This document shows, piece by piece, positions 21,906-24,070 of a DNA stretch of 24,070 nucleotides. The stretch is from IMG/VR virus record IMGVR_UViG_3300031337_000008, positions 1-24,070 of that record, one strand, 5' to 3'. Below the pieces are notes generated by a model. The model was not told where the DNA came from. It searched no databases and saw only the letters and a program-made list of their open reading frames with translations. Source of the DNA: a virus. A program made the translations under genes and the position numbers. Every line of letters starts with the position of its first letter. Position 1 is the first letter of the stretch.

Positions 21906-22139
21906 CTACCTCGTACAGACTTTCTGTGACGATGTCTTTAGCCATTTGTCACCCCCCCCCTCGGCTCTTTCATATATCTCAACCAGCTTTGCCGTTTGTC
22001 GTTCTGTCAGATGATAGTTCTCGCGGATCGAATCGAGGAAGTCGATCTCCCAGTCCGTCGGCTCCCAGTCCTCGTTCTCGGCCCAGCGGTCGAGGTCTGC
22101 TATCAAATCTCTACACGGTACTTTCGCCAAATCAGTCAT
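21906..22139 (-). CDS. Small conserved-type phage protein with a G9 tract near the 3' end
   Basis: 77 residues from ATG 22139, with GAGGAGGTGATAA directly upstream. The core WEIDFLDSIRENYHLTERQT (about 31-50) then AKLVEIYERA matches a pattern common in small phage proteins: acidic start, 'FL.SI', 'LT..Q...L..I'. Function unknown. Nine G residues (21952-21960) encode EGGG just before the last 14 residues. One base more or less ends the protein almost at once, so the tail varies with tract length. Confidence 0.75.
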   Translation of the reverse strand: MTDLAKVPCRDLIADLDRWAENEDWEPTDWEIDFLDSIRENYHLTERQTAKLVEIYERAEGGGDKWLKTSSQKVCTR

Positions 22140-22150
22140 TTATCACCTCC

Positions 22151-22600
22151 TCACTGCATGTCCAATTCAAACAGGCTCTTAATACTACCGGGCGGGACAT
22201 GGAAGCGCCACAGTGCAAATGTTTTGTCGTCACAGAACCAGTTTAATCTTTGAGAATGACATTTAAAATTAAGTTCATCATAAACCTCAACGTAAGGATG
22301 TTCGTCTTCATCGAGGAATATTTCGCCCTGTTCCTTTGGAATTTCTGTCAGCTTGTAGCCGCCGGAGTGCTTGCGGACGTAGAAGAAATACTTGATCTCG
22401 ACCGTACCTTTGGATGACGTAATCGACCCGATGCCAAGGAAGAAGCTACCGTGGACACCGCCGCCAGATGTGATCGCTTTGTCTGACAGCGCGATGAGTT
22501 CGAGCCGGTCGCGGAACACGTACTTAGCTTCCGGTCTCGGCCCGGGATTACAACCTGCGAGTAGCAGACCGAACAAGAGTAACACAACTATTTTTTTCAT
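22151..22600 (-). CDS. Phage-encoded lipoprotein
   Basis: 149 residues from ATG 22600, with AAAAGGAGA upstream. Residues 1-17 form a lipoprotein signal: basic MKK, hydrophobic core IVVLLLFGLLLAG and Cys17 in the lipobox LLAGC. Signal peptidase II would cleave before it, anchoring the protein in the membrane of a bacterial host. The mature part is mixed and beta-rich with two Cys (FKCHSQRLNWFC). Unrecognised. Phage lipoproteins often act in superinfection exclusion, which is only a guess here. Palindromic element copy 8 lies about 30 bp upstream. Confidence 0.85.
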   Translation of the reverse strand: MKKIVVLLLFGLLLAGCNPGPRPEAKYVFRDRLELIALSDKAITSGGGVHGSFFLGIGSITSSKGTVEIKYFFYVRKHSGGYKLTEIPKEQGEIFLDEDEHPYVEVYDELNFKCHSQRLNWFCDDKTFALWRFHVPPGSIKSLFELDMQ

Positions 22601-22629
22601 GTTAATATCTCCTTTTATTTTTTTAATTC

Positions 22630-22657
22630 TAATTACTGCGGAACCCGCAGTAATTAA
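22630..22657. repeat. Palindromic element copy 8
   Basis: 28 bp, TAATTACTGCGGAA / CCCGCAGTAATTAA, fully paired arms with G-C in place of the A-T seen in copy 6. It supplies the stop (22654-22656) of the membrane protein gene and precedes the lipoprotein gene. Confidence 0.9.
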
Positions 22658-23502
22658 GCAAGCAACAAGATTCCCGCCAGCGAGAGCATGAACATGATGA
22701 AGAATTGAATCCTGACTATTCTATGTTCACCGAACAAGGACGTCTTGATTTCACACAAAAACATATACACCGACAGGAACAGGATGGCACACGCTGCTCC
22801 GCCGAAATTAGAATCAGCGAATGGTACAGCGACCAGACAAGCAACTACATAAACTATTAAAAAATAATGCAGGTCAAAGGACGGCACGGCTCTATCTTCG
22901 ATGAACCTGTTGAGGATGCTGAATACTGGAAATATCAGGATGAGCGCGATTAGGATTTTCGCCGTCTCCTCGTCGATCCATATCGGATTAACAATTGATT
23001 TATGTGCGAGCGCAAGATAGATACCAGCGTACAGAAACGCGCCCGTCACGAACTCCAGCAGCTTCCACGGCGCTACGTACCCCGCTGCGTTCGTCCTGAC
23101 GAGGGCCAGGATCGTGCTTAAGCCCCCGACGGCCGCACATGCGATGATGAGCCACCCCGTGTCCGTCCGCAGGCCGTAGCGCAGCACGGTGGTCATCGTG
23201 ATGCCATACAGGACGGCCGTGCAGGTGTAACCGATGATCCCGTCTCCTATTCCGAACGTCCTCTTGAATGGTCTGTTGACCGCCCAGTCAATGAACACCG
23301 CGTAAGGGAACAGACCGCACAAGCCCGAGACCACCACGACCACAAGCGCGAAGTTTGCGGAATGAGCGGGCGCCGTGAATAGGAGCATCGTAACGCCGAC
23401 CATTACTCCGGGAATGAACGCACCGGGCATACCGCCCATTACTCCGCGAATTCCCCAACCGAGCGCGCCGACTACTGCGATTAGTAAACATTCAAAGATC
23501 AT
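22654..23502 (-). CDS. Multi-pass membrane protein with WGIRG motif
   Basis: 282 residues from ATG 23502, overlapping the preceding stop by ATGA. Eight or nine hydrophobic segments. The first loop has GALGWGIRGVMGGMPGAFIP (13-32), similar to 'G.GIRG..G...GA..pG' in unstudied membrane proteins of environmental bacteria; I know of no function. The long spacing of Gly and small residues suggests close helix packing. It is an unusual gene for a phage, so it may be a host-derived cargo gene, or it may affect the host membrane. Confidence 0.75.
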   Translation of the reverse strand: MIFECLLIAVVGALGWGIRGVMGGMPGAFIPGVMVGVTMLLFTAPAHSANFALVVVVVSGLCGLFPYAVFIDWAVNRPFKRTFGIGDGIIGYTCTAVLYGITMTTVLRYGLRTDTGWLIIACAAVGGLSTILALVRTNAAGYVAPWKLLEFVTGAFLYAGIYLALAHKSIVNPIWIDEETAKILIALILIFPVFSILNRFIEDRAVPSFDLHYFLIVYVVACLVAVPFADSNFGGAACAILFLSVYMFLCEIKTSLFGEHRIVRIQFFIMFMLSLAGILLLA

Positions 23503-23714
23503 AGCACCTCTCCTATTTCTTCTATATCAACTTCGATGATTACCAGTTTTCCTTTCTCATTTTCAATTCTTGTGTCCCATTCTTTTTTATATATTTCCGC
23601 AATTCCTTCGGTAGAGAAAATGGCGAGTTGACCGTTGACTATAAGGATGACTTCTTTATTGTTTTTATCGACGTGCTTAATTGCAAATGCCGATCCTTGA
23701 ATCATTTTAGTCAT
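23499..23714 (-). CDS. Hypothetical small protein
   Basis: 71 residues from ATG 23714; GAGG is about 8 nt upstream. The longer frame starts inside the preceding gene. Strand-rich: AFAIKHVDKNNKEVILIVNG, then KGKLVIIEVDIEEIGEVL. Unrecognised. It overlaps the upstream stop and the downstream start, forming a three-gene coupled set with the membrane protein. Confidence 0.65.
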   Translation of the reverse strand: MTKMIQGSAFAIKHVDKNNKEVILIVNGQLAIFSTEGIAEIYKKEWDTRIENEKGKLVIIEVDIEEIGEVL

Positions 23715-24036
23715 TTCGTAACACCTCGTTTGTAAATTTCTCACCACGATAATTTAATACTGTGTAAGCAAAAATAGCAAAAGCAGCTTTATCTCCCCAA
23801 TCGTAAAAAATCTTTTCAGGTGTGATTCTAAACGGGAGTTCGCCAATAGCAATGTCCAGCACATAATCCGCAACAGTAGGTCCACCCGCTATACAGACAA
23901 CAGCACAAGCACCGATTTCGTAGAAATAACGTTCAACGTCATGAAGCGTCAATACCGTATGGTAGGAATTAAAAGATGAGACCGGTCTACCAGCCAGTGT
24001 CGATCTCCACGCTCGGAGTGGCTGAAGAAATCTCAT
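23707..24036 (-). CDS. Hypothetical protein near the window edge
   Basis: 109 residues from ATG 24036 (a TTG one codon earlier is also possible). The N-terminus is basic and aromatic; the middle is hydrophobic (EIGACAVVCIAGGPTVADYV), followed by KIFYDWGDKAAFAIFAYTVL. It may be a small alpha/beta or helical protein. Unrecognised. Only about 30 bp of upstream sequence is visible, with no strong ribosome site. Confidence 0.6.
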   Translation of the reverse strand: MRFLQPLRAWRSTLAGRPVSSFNSYHTVLTLHDVERYFYEIGACAVVCIAGGPTVADYVLDIAIGELPFRITPEKIFYDWGDKAAFAIFAYTVLNYRGEKFTNEVLRND

Positions 24037-24070
24037 CAAAAATTCTTTTATGAAATAAAACCTTATACGT

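Noticed and set aside
1197-22657. The eight palindromes as a CRISPR array
   Set aside because: Copies are kilobases apart with genes between them, so there is no repeat-spacer array.
1-24070. tRNA genes
   Set aside because: Reading by eye found no cloverleaf or T-loop pattern; a tRNA search program was not run.

Overview
The window reads as part of a tailed double-stranded DNA phage (Caudoviricetes) or a prophage of an unidentified bacterium. The evidence is a head-packaging module (portal, MuF/SPP1 gp7-type minor head protein, large terminase), densely packed short genes with ATGA-type overlaps, strong Shine-Dalgarno sites, sigma70-like promoters with 16-bp spacers, and a lipobox lipoprotein. 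I saw no ribosomal, tRNA or metabolic host genes, and I cannot name the host. GTG and TTG starts are common.

Leftward packaging/head operon (about 9343 to 1, minus strand): small unknown protein, ribbon-helix-helix (RHH) protein, large terminase, two small proteins, portal, minor head protein interrupted by a LAGLIDADG intein, and a very long protein, cut by the window edge, that joins polymerase-beta-type nucleotidyltransferase signatures to an ATP-dependent DNA-ligase-like adenylation domain. A divergent control region (about 9344-9683) holds a promoter for each direction and a candidate self-contained small RNA. The rightward block (9684-12888) holds eleven short, mostly coupled accessory genes and ends in a rho-independent terminator.

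Between the convergent blocks (12889-13762) is a gene-free, structure-rich stretch with an alternating purine/pyrimidine tract, AT-rich inverted repeats, hairpins and three phased GTGTCTG repeats; it could be a replication or packaging site. To its right, on the minus strand, are an RHH gene with likely operators, a large helix-turn-helix protein, a frameshifted C2H2 zinc-finger gene, a truncated N6-adenine methyltransferase/specificity fusion and several small genes.

From 18266 to 20434 lies an IS607-type element: serine recombinase tnpA with an in-frame stop, a candidate omega RNA (HEARO), and an apparently intact IscB nuclease. From 20435 to the right edge is another leftward accessory block: PAPS-reductase-like PP-loop protein, lipoprotein, multi-pass membrane protein and small unknowns.

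A near-perfect 27-29 bp palindrome ending in TTAATTA/TAATTAA occurs eight times. Seven copies are intergenic, several supply the stop codon of one gene and sit just before the ribosome site of the next, and one is inserted in frame in the nucleotidyltransferase-ligase gene. This family, the interrupted minor head protein and the nucleotidyltransferase-ligase fusion are the most unusual items.
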